Shown here piece by piece: positions 34,615 through 43,350 of a stretch of 64,000 nucleotides of DNA; the first letter of the stretch is position 1, and each line of letters starts with the position of its first letter. The stretch lies in contig JAJEET010000020.1 in NCBI GenBank assembly GCA_022820835.1, positions 1 through 64,000 of the forward strand, read 5' to 3'. This DNA is from Candidatus Poribacteria bacterium (GTDB lineage: Bacteria > Poribacteria > WGA-4E > WGA-3G). The notes below the pieces were generated by a model. That model ran no database searches and was not told the DNA's origin. It worked only from the letters and a program-made list of their open reading frames with translations. The position numbers were made by a program, and so were the translations under genes.

Positions 34615-34748
34615 CAAAACTATTATACCCTGTTTCCATTTTTAATGCAAATGATTATTTTTCTTTTTCAACACTTCCTTGCATGCCGGTTTCTTTTGTG
34701 TTATACTATAAAGGGGACAATACAAACTCTGACTTACGGGAATCAGTC

Positions 34749-35942
34749 ATGCGAATTATCCTTTACACAGGTAAGGGTGGGGTCGGCAAAACGACCATCG
34801 CCGCCGCCACGGGTATCAAACTTTCTGAGCTCGGATATAAGACCATCGTCATCTCATTGGATGTTGCACATTCGCTCCGAGACGCTTTTGATAACCATGA
34901 AAAACTCGTCTATCAGCAAAAAGAGAAACAGATCCGAATCAGCGAGAATCTCTGGATACAGGAAATCAACGTCCAAGAAGCCATTGTTGAATATTGGGAT
35001 GACGTTTATAACTACATCCGTTCGTTGCTGAACCGTTCCGGACTTGATAGCCTCGTCGCAGAGGAGATCGCAGTGTTCCCGGGAATGGAAGAGATTTGCG
35101 CACTGCTCTATATAAACCAGTATGTCCGAGAAAAAAGTTACGATGTGATTATCCTCGACTGTGCACCTACCGGTGAGTCGCTACGATTTGTCAGTATCCC
35201 GACGACGTTAGAGTGGTACATGAACCATATCTTCAAATTAGAGCGCGGCCTGGCAAAGGTCGCTGGTCCCGTAATCGAGAAGGTCAGCTCCGTTCCTATT
35301 CCACGGGATAACTATTTCCAGAATATCCAAGACCTATTCGATAAACTCGAAGGGATTGACAATGTGCTGACAGATCCCGAAATTACGACCGTTCGGTTGG
35401 TAACTAACCCAGAGAAAATTGTAATCAAAGAGACACAACGAGCGTTTATGTATTTTTGTCTGTACGGCCTCTGTATTGATGCCGTGATTATTAATCGTAT
35501 CTTTCCTGATGGCGTTGATGCGGCGTATTTTCAGGCTTGGAAACAGACGCAGCAACATTATATCAAAGAGGCGATGGACTACTTCTCGGACGTACCAATC
35601 TGGAAGGTAAACCTTTTCGCAGAAGAGATTGTCGGAGAATCAGGACTCCACCAATTAGCAGACGCACTCTATTCTAACATTGATCCAGCAAATCGGTTCG
35701 CTAAAGAGAGTCCGTATCAATTCCGAAAGACAGCGGACGCGTACGAATTGTCGATGCGTCTGCCGTTTCTCAGTAAAGAAGAGATTGAGTTGACGAAGCA
35801 TGGCGATGAATTGATTGTCACGGTCGGAGGGTTCAAGCAACACATGGCGTTGCCACGTACCCTATCGAATAAAAAGACAACTGGGGCAAAACTGACAAAC
35901 GACCAACTCGTGATTAAGTTTCAGGGAGAGAAGGAAAAATAA
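34749..35942 (+). CDS. ArsA/Get3-family ATPase
   Basis: A 397-residue cytoplasmic P-loop ATPase with the deviant Walker A GKGGVGKTT at residues about 8-16, the switch region ISLDVAHSLRDAF and the block IILDCAPTGESLRFV. The C-terminal part, from about residue 325 (YELSMRLPFLSKEEIELTKH), is a small beta domain of the ArsA/HSP20-like kind. Relatives insert tail-anchored proteins or act in arsenite export; no arsenic-resistance gene is nearby, and the Get3 CXXC is not evident. ATG 34749 begins exactly at the P-loop strand. A membrane protein gene follows 21 bp later. Confidence 0.88.
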   Translation: MRIILYTGKGGVGKTTIAAATGIKLSELGYKTIVISLDVAHSLRDAFDNHEKLVYQQKEKQIRISENLWIQEINVQEAIVEYWDDVYNYIRSLLNRSGLDSLVAEEIAVFPGMEEICALLYINQYVREKSYDVIILDCAPTGESLRFVSIPTTLEWYMNHIFKLERGLAKVAGPVIEKVSSVPIPRDNYFQNIQDLFDKLEGIDNVLTDPEITTVRLVTNPEKIVIKETQRAFMYFCLYGLCIDAVIINRIFPDGVDAAYFQAWKQTQQHYIKEAMDYFSDVPIWKVNLFAEEIVGESGLHQLADALYSNIDPANRFAKESPYQFRKTADAYELSMRLPFLSKEEIELTKHGDELIVTVGGFKQHMALPRTLSNKKTTGAKLTNDQLVIKFQGEKEK

Positions 35943-35963
35943 AAAGATGAAATTGGAGCGTGT

Positions 35964-36722
35964 ATGCGAGCCAAAACGGATAGAGCGATTTACGTTGTAA
36001 CAGGTACCACGCTTTTAACGTTTTTAATGGTAAACCGTGTTGGGACTATTGGATTTCTCGATCCGGGCGTATTGATTTGGCTGCTCTATCCGAACGTGTT
36101 AATTGCAGCCATTTTGTTTTTCTATTGTATCTTACAAGCGGATGAAGACGTATCGTTACTTTCAAACAGCACCATTTTTGGCGTGGCAACGGTACTGGTG
36201 TATGTCCCGATGGACTGGCTCTTCTCACGAAAGATGCACCTCATCTTTTATCTGCGTCCATATTTTTTGGCAAATTTAACCACATCGATTGACATTATCT
36301 TGAATTGGGTGGTGTTCGCGACGTTGGCGGCATACTTTTATCATAGGCTCGCGACGGTTTTCCAAACCCGTTTGACTGATGCGACTGAGAACCCGAGGCT
36401 CGGTTTTATCGGATCTGCGGCAATGGCAGCAGGTTTTACCGGTGTCGGTGCCGCGATTGGAAGTGTCGTGATTTACGCACTTGGCGCATCACGTCTGTGG
36501 ATCTGGAATGCCGCACAAGTGGATCATATCCCTCAAATTGCGTCTGTCCCGGTTTTTGTGCCGCTCGCCTTTCTAATCACATTTCTGTTATGTCCGTACT
36601 TGTTCGGCGGAATCGGCAGTTTTCTCAGGGAGCAGCACACCGGTGTGGCGGGGATACGCTGCGGTATTTTTATCGGGGCACTTCAGTTTCTCGGTTTTCT
36701 AATGTTTTATATTTGGAAATGA
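35964..36722 (+). CDS. Polytopic membrane protein of unknown function
   Basis: A 252-residue integral membrane protein with about seven hydrophobic segments, starting TDRAIYVVTGTTLLTFLMVN. Glycine-rich helices near residue 155 (GFIGSAAMAAGFTGVGAAIG) stand out. No family was recognised. It starts 21 bp after the ArsA-like ATPase, so the two are probably co-transcribed and the membrane protein may be a client or partner of that ATPase (inference). The AAATTGGAGCGTGT upstream is a modest ribosome-binding site. Confidence 0.6.
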   Translation: MRAKTDRAIYVVTGTTLLTFLMVNRVGTIGFLDPGVLIWLLYPNVLIAAILFFYCILQADEDVSLLSNSTIFGVATVLVYVPMDWLFSRKMHLIFYLRPYFLANLTTSIDIILNWVVFATLAAYFYHRLATVFQTRLTDATENPRLGFIGSAAMAAGFTGVGAAIGSVVIYALGASRLWIWNAAQVDHIPQIASVPVFVPLAFLITFLLCPYLFGGIGSFLREQHTGVAGIRCGIFIGALQFLGFLMFYIWK

Positions 36723-36806
36723 AGTGCCAATTCACATAAGAAAAAGACAACTTTATTTTTTATCATACAAGAGGAAATCTAATTGCAGCAAAGAAAAATC
36801 GGAGAC

Positions 36807-37361
36807 ATGCGAATTCGTTCAACAACGATTTTAGCCGTACGACGTGACGGTCAAGTCGCTATTGGTGGCGACGGTCAAGTCACTTTAGGCGATACGGCGA
36901 TCAAACACGGGGCACGGAAAATTCGTAGAATCCATAACGACAAGGTGCTGATCGGCTTCGCAGGTTCCGCATCGGATGCGATCACACTTTATGAAAATTT
37001 AGAGAAAAAGTTAGAGCAATATCGCGGAAATCTACAGAAATCGGCGGTAGAGCTCGCGCGGGAGTGGCGAAGTGATAGAGTCCTTCGGCAAGTAGATGCA
37101 CTGATGATTGCTGCGGATGTCGACGATAGTTACCTTATTTCGGGGAGCGGCGATGTCATCGCACCCGACGACGATGTCATCGCCATCGGTTCCGGTTCAT
37201 CTATTGCCCTCGCAGCCGCGAAAGCCATGCTCAAATACTCAGATTTAACATCAAGCGAAATTGTTTCTGAAGCACTCCAACTCACAAGTGAAATTTGTAT
37301 CTATACCAACGCGCGAATCGAAATTGACACAATAAAGGAGGAGTTAACAGTTAACAGTTAA
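36807..37361 (+). CDS. hslV: ATP-dependent protease subunit HslV
   Basis: A 184-residue proteasome-like peptidase. The N-terminal nucleophile follows a short propeptide: MRIRS then TTILAVRRDGQVAIGGDGQV, so the first Thr after Ser5 is the expected catalytic residue. Other marks are GARKIRRIHNDKVLIGFAGS and IAIGSGSSIALAAAKAML. Two starts are credible: ATG 36807 with CGGAGA upstream, which matches homologues better, and TTG 36783 with AGAGGAAA. The last codons (L-T-V-N-S) and the stop come from a heptamer repeat. hslU follows after an 88-bp repeat-filled gap. Confidence 0.95.
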   Translation: MRIRSTTILAVRRDGQVAIGGDGQVTLGDTAIKHGARKIRRIHNDKVLIGFAGSASDAITLYENLEKKLEQYRGNLQKSAVELAREWRSDRVLRQVDALMIAADVDDSYLISGSGDVIAPDDDVIAIGSGSSIALAAAKAMLKYSDLTSSEIVSEALQLTSEICIYTNARIEIDTIKEELTVNS

Positions 37362-37452
37362 CAGTTAACAGTTACAAGTGGGATCGGTTTCGCCAAACAC
37401 CTTTCGGTAACCCAACACCTCTTAACTGCAAACTGACGGCTGACGACTGATG
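37344..37452. repeat. Dispersed CAGTTA repeat between hslV and hslU
   Basis: It starts with a 7-bp tandem, ACAGTTA repeated about four times, and ends with TCTTAACTGCAAACTGACGG and CTGACGACTGATGAC. The family is that of 12590-12713. The tandem encodes the last residues of HslV and its stop, and the right end provides the ATG used for HslU. Confidence 0.75.
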
Positions 37453-38952
37453 ACTAATGAAACCTTGGAGAAATCTAATGCAATACACGAAAAAAGCACT
37501 TTAGCAGAGGCACTCACGCCACGGCAAATTGTTCAGGAATTGGATAAGTATATCATCGGGCAGTTTGAGGCAAAACGGTGTGTCGCTATTGCCCTACGCA
37601 ACCGCGCACGACGACAGATGTTAGGTGAAGATATGCAAGACGAAGTTTCACCTAAAAACATTATCATGATCGGTTCAACAGGGGTCGGTAAAACCGAGAT
37701 CGCACGTAGACTCGCACGCCTCGTTGACGCACCGTTTATCAAGGTAGAAGCGTCGAAGTATACAGAGATCGGGTACGTCGGACGCGACGTTGAATCCATG
37801 ATTCGTGATCTCACTGAAATTGCCATTGGTCGCGTTAAAGCCGAACAGGCAGAGGCAGTCGAAGAAAAGGCGCGCGAATTCACCGAAGAACGGCTCCTTG
37901 ATTGTATCTTCCCGATGCCGCGGTCGCTACAGCAACGACCGCCTTTGGAAAAAGAGGCAATCGACGAATCTGAGGAGGAAGATGAAAGCACAGCCCTTCA
38001 ACTGCCTTTCGATCTCGGAATCGACGCTGAAGCCGAAGCCGAAGAAGACCGTGAAAGAGAACGAGAACGCTATCTCAAAACACGCGAGAAATTTAGAGAA
38101 TGGCTACGAGAAGGTAGACTCGAAGATAAACCTGTCGAAATCAACGTCAAGCATCAGAGTGTCCCCTTTGTCGAAATCTTCTCTCCGAGCGGGATTGAGG
38201 AGATGGATATCAATTTCAAGGATATGTTTAGTAACATCCTCCCGAACCAGACAAAAAAACGACGCGTGCCGGTCTCCGAGGCACGGACGCTCCTGATGCA
38301 AGAAGAATCTGAAAAACTCATTGATATGGATGCCGTCGTCAGCGATGCCATCCGACGCGTTGAAGATTCCGGTATCGTCTTTTTGGATGAAATTGATAAG
38401 ATCGCAGGTAGAGAATCGCGCCACGGACCCGATATCTCGCGCGAAGGCGTACAACGTGACATCCTACCAATCATTGAAGGGAGCACAGTGACTTCAAAGT
38501 ACGGTGCCGTGCGTACACATCACATCCTCTTCGTTGCTGCTGGTGCTTTCCATGTGTCAAGTCCTTCCGACCTTATCCCAGAATTACAGGGACGGTTCCC
38601 AATACGCGTGGAACTGAAAAGTCTGAATAAGGATGATTTTAAGTCTATCTTGACAGAACCTAAAAATGCGTTGGTGAAACAGTACACCGAACTGCTCAAG
38701 ACTGAAGGAATAGAGGCGACGATTACCGATGACGCAATAGACGAAATTGCCGCACTCGCTTTCCAAGTGAATGAATCGGTCGAGGACATCGGCGCACGCC
38801 GGCTACACACGATCATGGAAAAACTTTTTGAGAACCTCTTCTTTGACGCACCTGACCTCGAAAATAGCGAGGTCACAATTGACGCAGACTATGTCCAATC
38901 GGAATTGGCTGAAATCGTCAAAGACCAAGATTTAAGCAGATATATCCTTTAA
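37450..38952 (+). CDS. hslU: ATP-dependent protease ATPase subunit HslU
   Basis: A 500-residue AAA+ unfoldase that feeds substrates to HslV. It shows [17 protein letters not shown] near residue 23, Walker [14 protein letters not shown], the [20 protein letters not shown] pore block, an acidic I-domain (about 150-240), Walker [13 protein letters not shown] and a sensor-2 region [16 protein letters not shown]. The chain ends DLSRYIL, the C-terminal motif that docks into HslV. The length is slightly above average because of 22 extra N-terminal residues. The ATG lies within a dispersed repeat and no good ribosome-binding site is visible, so the start is uncertain. Confidence 0.95.
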   Translation: MTNETLEKSNAIHEKSTLAEALTPRQIVQELDKYIIGQFEAKRCVAIALRNRARRQMLGEDMQDEVSPKNIIMIGSTGVGKTEIARRLARLVDAPFIKVEASKYTEIGYVGRDVESMIRDLTEIAIGRVKAEQAEAVEEKAREFTEERLLDCIFPMPRSLQQRPPLEKEAIDESEEEDESTALQLPFDLGIDAEAEAEEDRERERERYLKTREKFREWLREGRLEDKPVEINVKHQSVPFVEIFSPSGIEEMDINFKDMFSNILPNQTKKRRVPVSEARTLLMQEESEKLIDMDAVVSDAIRRVEDSGIVFLDEIDKIAGRESRHGPDISREGVQRDILPIIEGSTVTSKYGAVRTHHILFVAAGAFHVSSPSDLIPELQGRFPIRVELKSLNKDDFKSILTEPKNALVKQYTELLKTEGIEATITDDAIDEIAALAFQVNESVEDIGARRLHTIMEKLFENLFFDAPDLENSEVTIDADYVQSELAEIVKDQDLSRYIL

Positions 38953-38968
38953 GTTGACTGTCGCGGTG

Positions 38969-39317
38969 GTGTTTCCGTGAATACTCACCATAGGTGTCAA
39001 TTTTAGCAATAACAACCGTCTCAAACCCAGGTCCGGTAGGTTCGGTTTGTAACCGAACCGGAACTTAGACACAAACTTTTCAGACATCAAAAACCTCTTG
39101 AGTTCCGTAGGAACGCTATGTTTATAGAAAAACGCCTCCACCGGTTCTTGAACCCCGTAGGGGTGGCATATCTATAAATAACGCCTACAAAATGCTACGA
39201 AAAATCACTAAATTGACACCTATGGTGTTCCCGTGAATACTCACCATAGGTGTCAATTTTAGAAACAACAACCCTCTCAAACCCAGGTCCGGTAGGTTCG
39301 GTTTGTAACCGAGCCGG
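38969..39317. repeat. Composite repeat block downstream of hslU
   Basis: A roughly 91-bp unit (beginning GTGTTYCCGTGAATACTCAC and ending ACCGARCCGG) occurs at about 38969-39060 and again at 39226-39317. Between them lies the first 161-bp direct repeat (39065-39225). Both 91-bp units hold the hairpin GGTTCGGTTTGTAACCGARCC. At 39212-39257 a perfect 16-bp inverted repeat, ATTGACACCTATGGTG and its complement, surrounds a 14-nt loop. No gene is present from 38953 to 39453. Confidence 0.85.
39065..39225. repeat. 161-bp direct repeat, copy 1
   Basis: It runs from TTAGACACAAACTTTTCAGA to ATTGACACCTATGG. It is nearly identical, with equal length, to 40846-41006. Internal features are GTTCCGTAGGAAC and AACCCCGTAGGGGTGG short hairpins. 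The two copies flank the WD40-dockerin gene in the same orientation. Confidence 0.9.
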
Positions 39318-39453
39318 ATTTACGCGGAAACCTTGAAAATTTCAAAACCTCTTCAGTCCGGTCCGGTTTATTTGCTTGGGTATTTCTGCGGATTTCTTCA
39401 ATATATTTATCAGGAATCCGCTTGCCGGAAAGGCAAGCGGAACGGAACTCGCC

Positions 39454-40641
39454 GTGCAAAAATTCCAACGCTCTATCCTTCTCCTCTTTTTTTATCTCTC
39501 CTTTCTACCGAGCCCCTTCGCACAAGATACGACACTCTGGCGTTTGCCAGAAGGCAGTCAAGCACCCTTCGGAAGAATCGAGATAAACGCCGTGGTCTTC
39601 TCGGATGACGGCACACGACTCGCTGTCGCAACCGCAAACGGTATCGCAGTGTCCGATACCTATACCGGCAAAGAACTGGCGATGCTTCCGGCATCAACAG
39701 ATGCCGTAACCACGATAGCGTTCTCTCCCGATAACCAGACACTTGCCAGTGCAGGGGCGGATGCTACCGTCCACCTCTGGAACATATATACGGGTGAGCA
39801 CACAACCGACCGCATAGGGCAAACCTATCCGATTGTATCATTGGCATTCTCACCTGATGGCAAGACCCTCGCCGGCGGAAGTTTCAGAGAAATCTGTCTC
39901 TGGGACTTAAGAACCGAACAGCCAGTCCGTACGGCTGTCCTTCACGGACACTCGGATATGATTACCGCGTTGGCGTTCTCACCAGATAGCAAAATACTTG
40001 CCAGCACAAGCTTTTACGGCACTGTTCTATTGTGGGACGTGGAGACTGGTCAACGCCGACACACGCTCGCTGCACATACAGATTCAATTGTAGCACTCGC
40101 ATTCTCGCCTGACGGTCAGACCTTGGCAAGCGGCGGATATTGGAGCGTGGATGCGGAGAGCACAATCCGTATATGGGATATACCGACTGGTGAACTCCTA
40201 AAGACCTTTGAAGCGCATACCGATCCGGTCTTTGCTTTGGCATTTTCTCCAGCGTCGGACAGTATCTATGGAAACACACTCGTCAGCGCAGGGTGGGATA
40301 ACGCAATTCGTCTCTGGAACCCGCAAACAGCGGAATTAAAAGGAACTTTTGAAAGCGATACCGCTCCGATTCTTGCCGTGGCATTCTTACAGGGATCCCC
40401 ATCTGTTGCTGTGGAGAGCCACGGCAGCACCCTCGCAAGTGCAAGCCTTGATGGTACAATCCAATTCTGGTCCCTAACGTCCGTGCTGAGACCGTGGGAT
40501 GTCAACAATGATGGCGTTGTAAACGTTTTAGATTTAACCTTTGTTGCCGCACGTTTCGGACAAGCAACACCAGACCTTAACGGTGACGGCATCGTCAACA
40601 TTTTGGATCTCGTACGCATCGCACAGCACATGGAAAAATAG
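39454..40641 (+). CDS. Exported WD40-repeat protein with C-terminal dockerin-like module
   Basis: A roughly 395-residue exported protein. From GTG 39454 the product starts MQKFQRSILLLFFYLSFLPS and reads PFAQDTTLW, a clean signal peptide; ATG 39376 would add 26 unlikely residues. Seven WD40-like blades follow, for example AFSPDNQTLASAGADATVHLW and AFSPDGKTLAGGSFREICLW. The last 45 residues form two EF-like loops, DVNNDGVVNVLDL and DLNGDGIVNILDL, as in type I dockerins. No cohesin is in the window, so the dockerin may simply bind calcium. A pair of 161-bp repeats flanks the gene. Confidence 0.85.
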   Translation: MQKFQRSILLLFFYLSFLPSPFAQDTTLWRLPEGSQAPFGRIEINAVVFSDDGTRLAVATANGIAVSDTYTGKELAMLPASTDAVTTIAFSPDNQTLASAGADATVHLWNIYTGEHTTDRIGQTYPIVSLAFSPDGKTLAGGSFREICLWDLRTEQPVRTAVLHGHSDMITALAFSPDSKILASTSFYGTVLLWDVETGQRRHTLAAHTDSIVALAFSPDGQTLASGGYWSVDAESTIRIWDIPTGELLKTFEAHTDPVFALAFSPASDSIYGNTLVSAGWDNAIRLWNPQTAELKGTFESDTAPILAVAFLQGSPSVAVESHGSTLASASLDGTIQFWSLTSVLRPWDVNNDGVVNVLDLTFVAARFGQATPDLNGDGIVNILDLVRIAQHMEK

Positions 40642-41191
40642 AAACGGAAGCGATCAAGGCACTGTCCTATGTTATAGTAACCCAAGTTGCTACTAACGTG
40701 AACTTGAAAATAAATCTGTAGGTTGGGTTGAGCGGTAAATACACACTAAAAACCGTATACTTTGGACAAATATGCCGCTTTTCAAGGCACTTTCTGCATA
40801 GATAGCGGTAGCGAAACCCAACATCCCACTTTTATCAAACTCACGTTAGACACAAACTTTTCACACATCAAAAACCTCTTGAGTTCCGTAGGAACGCTAT
40901 GTTTATAGAAAAACGCCTCCACCGGTTCTTGAACCCCGTAGGGGCGGCATGCCTATAATTAACGCCTACAAAATGCTACGAAAGATCACTCAATTGACAC
41001 CTATGGGGCGCGGTCCCCTCGTCCGTTGGAAAAAGTGTGTCCGTATTTTCAAACTCTGTTATAAAGGATGGGGTGTAAAGTTTTTGATACGCAACTTTGG
41101 AAATGTCAATTCAAAGGATAGGGACTTTTGGCTAAAAATATGCAGAAAATTTGCTAATATCCTAAAAAATACATTTTTTTGAAATTTTAAT
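40642..41191. other. Gene-free stretch after the WD40-dockerin gene
   Basis: It holds a short GTAGGTTGGGTTGAGCGGTA repeat-like segment, the second 161-bp repeat, a GGTCCCCTCGTCCG hairpin remnant near 41010 and AT-rich DNA. One 77-codon frame at 40949-41182 starts inside the 161-bp repeat, and I regard it as accidental. Confidence 0.5.
40846..41006. repeat. 161-bp direct repeat, copy 2
   Basis: It matches 39065-39225 with the same length and only a handful of differences (for example GGGGCGGCATGCC against GGGGTGGCATATC). It starts at TTAGACACAAACTTTTCACA and ends at ATTGACACCTATGG. Homology stops at the same base on the right side as in copy 1, which defines the end of the unit. Confidence 0.9.
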
Positions 41192-41220
41192 TTGACAAAA
41201 CCTTTTTCAGTGGGTATAAT
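41192..41220 (+). promoter_or_regulatory. Perfect-consensus sigma-70 promoter
   Basis: TTGACA at 41192-41197 and TATAAT at 41215-41220 are separated by exactly 17 bp. The spacer ends TGGG, and AT-rich DNA lies upstream. The predicted start is near 41227. No protein gene follows until 41764, so it would produce a leader of about 540 nt or a non-coding RNA. Confidence 0.7.
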
Positions 41221-41537
41221 TAATTTCGTAAGTTATTAACGGACGGTTTGGTTTTAGGCTCCGATATTGGTTTGGTTGACATAAGTTAACTTTTTGACAC
41301 AATATCACGAGCAAAGTGTGCTTCTACAGAGGAATATCTACACACATATAAAGCGAATTTGTAAAACTGAATATCCCTGTAGGTTATTGAGCGCGACCAT
41401 TTACACATTTTGATTGCGAATATTGCTAACTTTTGTAAGATGTGTTCCCTCGCGTTCGTTACGACTTTTGTTTGACGATAATACCCACACGTACGCCCCT
41501 TAGGCACGTCTCTTATTGTTGTCAAACTATTTTTTTC
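41221..41537 (+). other. Transcribed-looking region without a gene
   Basis: A 317-bp region lies between the consensus promoter and the structured repeat. It has no frame with a credible start, and I did not recognise 6S, tmRNA, SRP or RNase P signatures. Palindromes include GTTGACATAAGTTAAC and a T-run at 41530-41536. It could be a long 5' untranslated region. Confidence 0.35.
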
Positions 41538-41675
41538 ATGGCAGCCTCTATTGTTTCTTGAGGTGCGCCGAGGGTGCTGGAATCACCTATTGGCGCGGCA
41601 CTGCCATAAGCTGACTATGACAGCGCTAACCTAATTGTAGCGTAAAATCAATGATTTTTTGTGACTTTTAGGTTA
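41538..41675 (+). repeat. Structured 70-nt three-stem element with extended repeat, copy 1
   Basis: The first 70 nt fold into a closed three-stem shape. ATGGCAG (41538) pairs with CTGCCAT (41601-41607). Inside, CCTC pairs with GAGG. GCGCC pairs with GGCGC and contains GGTG/CACC. Downstream, GCTAACCTAA pairs with TTAGGTTAGC around an AT-rich loop. The second copy at 44411 is nearly identical over the first 70 nt and diverges beyond it. It matches no riboswitch I know. Confidence 0.6.
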
Positions 41676-41763
41676 GCACCTCAACAATGGAAGATTGCCG
41701 TCTCTCCAACCCTTTATCTTTTCCGGCATTTTTCCATCAACTTTATGAGAGAGAGGAGATAGT

Positions 41764-42537
41764 ATGTTACGTGATTTACTATCCAGTCGATGGTTCCAAG
41801 GTGGTCTTGTTTTTTTTCTGCTGGTTGTTGGCGGTAGCCTGTTGTATAGTTGGCACGTCCTCCGCACCACAGAAAGCGATATGGAACGACATGACCGATT
41901 TACGCTGGGACCCGAAAAACAGAACGAGACACACCCCGCAGAAACGGTGAACGACCCGACACAGAACGAGGCACCCGGTCTTGTGAACACGCCCGGTGAA
42001 AACACGGACACACAGATGCCCGATACAACAGAGGCGTTACCCAACGAGACCGAGAACCTTGACATCGCGGATGCGTTCTTACCCGACGATATGGGTTCAG
42101 AAGAGGTGCCAGTCTCACCATTTGGATTTGGTCCCTATCCTGAAGTACCAGCCGATTATCCATTTACGCCTTTCTGGCTAAGGTATCAGAAAGATCCTGA
42201 AAGATATGATGCGAAATATGATACCGAATTTTTAAAAAGCAAAGAACTACTGAGTCGAATTATGGTAAAAGCTTGGACAGAGGGTGTCCGTGGTTTTACT
42301 GGAGGAAGTGGAAGTTTAACCACTGGAAAATACTATCTTCATTTTCCGAATGCCATCTATGTTGAATATGGTGAGCCCTACGAGAATGAGGATGGCACCC
42401 TCACAACGCCTATTTCAAGCTATACAGGCGGCAACGTCCATCTCACACCCGAACAGATGCTAAAAGGAGAAGTCCCTTCTGGCGTTCGTGTGATAGAAGG
42501 GGATGGTTATGACCCGTATGAGTACTTAGACTTATGA
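41764..42537 (+). CDS. Membrane-anchored protein with acidic linker, unknown function
   Basis: A 257-residue protein. One hydrophobic helix (residues about 13-32, GGLVFFLLVVGGSLLYSW) follows a short basic start. A disordered Thr/Glu/Pro-rich linker runs to about residue 100. A compact C-terminal domain comes next (from FGFGPYPEVPADYPFTPFWL), containing an NEDGTLTTPISSYTGGNVHL stretch and ending YDPYEYLDL. Its N-terminal layout matches the protein at 24863-25615. GAGAGGAGA upstream supports ATG 41764. A small exported protein gene follows 26 bp later and is probably co-transcribed. Function unknown. Confidence 0.7.
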   Translation: MLRDLLSSRWFQGGLVFFLLVVGGSLLYSWHVLRTTESDMERHDRFTLGPEKQNETHPAETVNDPTQNEAPGLVNTPGENTDTQMPDTTEALPNETENLDIADAFLPDDMGSEEVPVSPFGFGPYPEVPADYPFTPFWLRYQKDPERYDAKYDTEFLKSKELLSRIMVKAWTEGVRGFTGGSGSLTTGKYYLHFPNAIYVEYGEPYENEDGTLTTPISSYTGGNVHLTPEQMLKGEVPSGVRVIEGDGYDPYEYLDL

Positions 42538-42563
42538 TAAACTCACAAAAAGGAGTTTTTTAG

Positions 42564-43055
42564 ATGTTAAACGTAATTTATACACCGAAAAGGATTTTGA
42601 TATCGTTATTTTTTATCATAGCGGTAGCCGCTACTGTCTTCACCATTTCTTATGTGAATGCTAATCAAGGAGGCGGATATGCAGAAGACATTAATGCGGA
42701 TGGGTCTGGATGGTGCGTCCGCTGGCTTTACAACGAGGAAAATACCGCCTCAGCAACGACTGCGCTTTCCAAGTGGACCGTATGGAATGGAACGCGTGTC
42801 AGTGCAACCGCAGGCGTTTCCGCTTCTACGGTTGATTCAACTGGCAACATGAATGAAGGGGCTTATTTTATGACGATAGAACCCCATATGCAAGATAATG
42901 GACCTTATGAGGGAAACCTCAGCAAGGGTATTAATCGAGCGATGACGGCCTGGTTCCTGAGTCCCCGTGAAGTTAGCGGTTCGTCTTTTGCTAGCGTTAA
43001 TCCAGACCGTGATAGCGACGCAGCCCCAGGACTGTTAAGGTTTCCTGGTTTTTAA
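42564..43055 (+). CDS. Small exported protein of unknown function
   Basis: A 163-residue protein with an N-terminal hydrophobic segment (residues about 11-30, ILISLFFIIAVAATVFTISY) and a probable cut near VNA-NQ. The mature part is Ser/Thr/Asn/Gly-rich (ASATTALSKWTVWNGTRVSA) and looks beta-rich, with a single cysteine after DGSGW. AAAAAGGAGTTTTTTAG precedes the ATG, a strong ribosome-binding site. It sits 26 bp after the anchored protein gene. No family was recognised. Confidence 0.65.
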   Translation: MLNVIYTPKRILISLFFIIAVAATVFTISYVNANQGGGYAEDINADGSGWCVRWLYNEENTASATTALSKWTVWNGTRVSATAGVSASTVDSTGNMNEGAYFMTIEPHMQDNGPYEGNLSKGINRAMTAWFLSPREVSGSSFASVNPDRDSDAAPGLLRFPGF

Positions 43056-43115
43056 CGTTGTGAGAGTTGTCAACAAGGGATAGCACAACGGTTACGCTCA
43101 AATCCCCTCTTTTAC

Positions 43116-43147
43116 ATGCAGTGGCACCTCGCGGGGTGCCACTGCAT
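43116..43147. terminator. Strong hairpin after the 42564 gene
   Basis: ATGCAGTGGCACC pairs perfectly with GGTGCCACTGCAT across a 6-nt loop, giving a 13-bp stem. No U-run follows, so it may be a factor-dependent terminator, an RNA-stability hairpin or a dispersed palindrome. The gap 43056-43350 otherwise holds no credible gene. Confidence 0.6.
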
Positions 43148-43350
43148 AGGCGAGAAGCAAGCGAAAGAAGACAAGCCCTGCTGCTCATAAGGCACGGCAT
43201 GTGGGACCAACATAAGCCATCCATACACGCTGTGCCTTTCCTGTGCTATCTACTCACTGAATCCATTAGAAAACTGATGAACGTCGAAGGACAATTCTCC
43301 CCACAGATGACAGAATACCCCTTGATACCCGATAAAACAGGAGAGAACTC

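Noticed and set aside
40949..41182. 77-codon frame
   Set aside because: It begins inside the 161-bp dispersed repeat and has no supporting site or domain.
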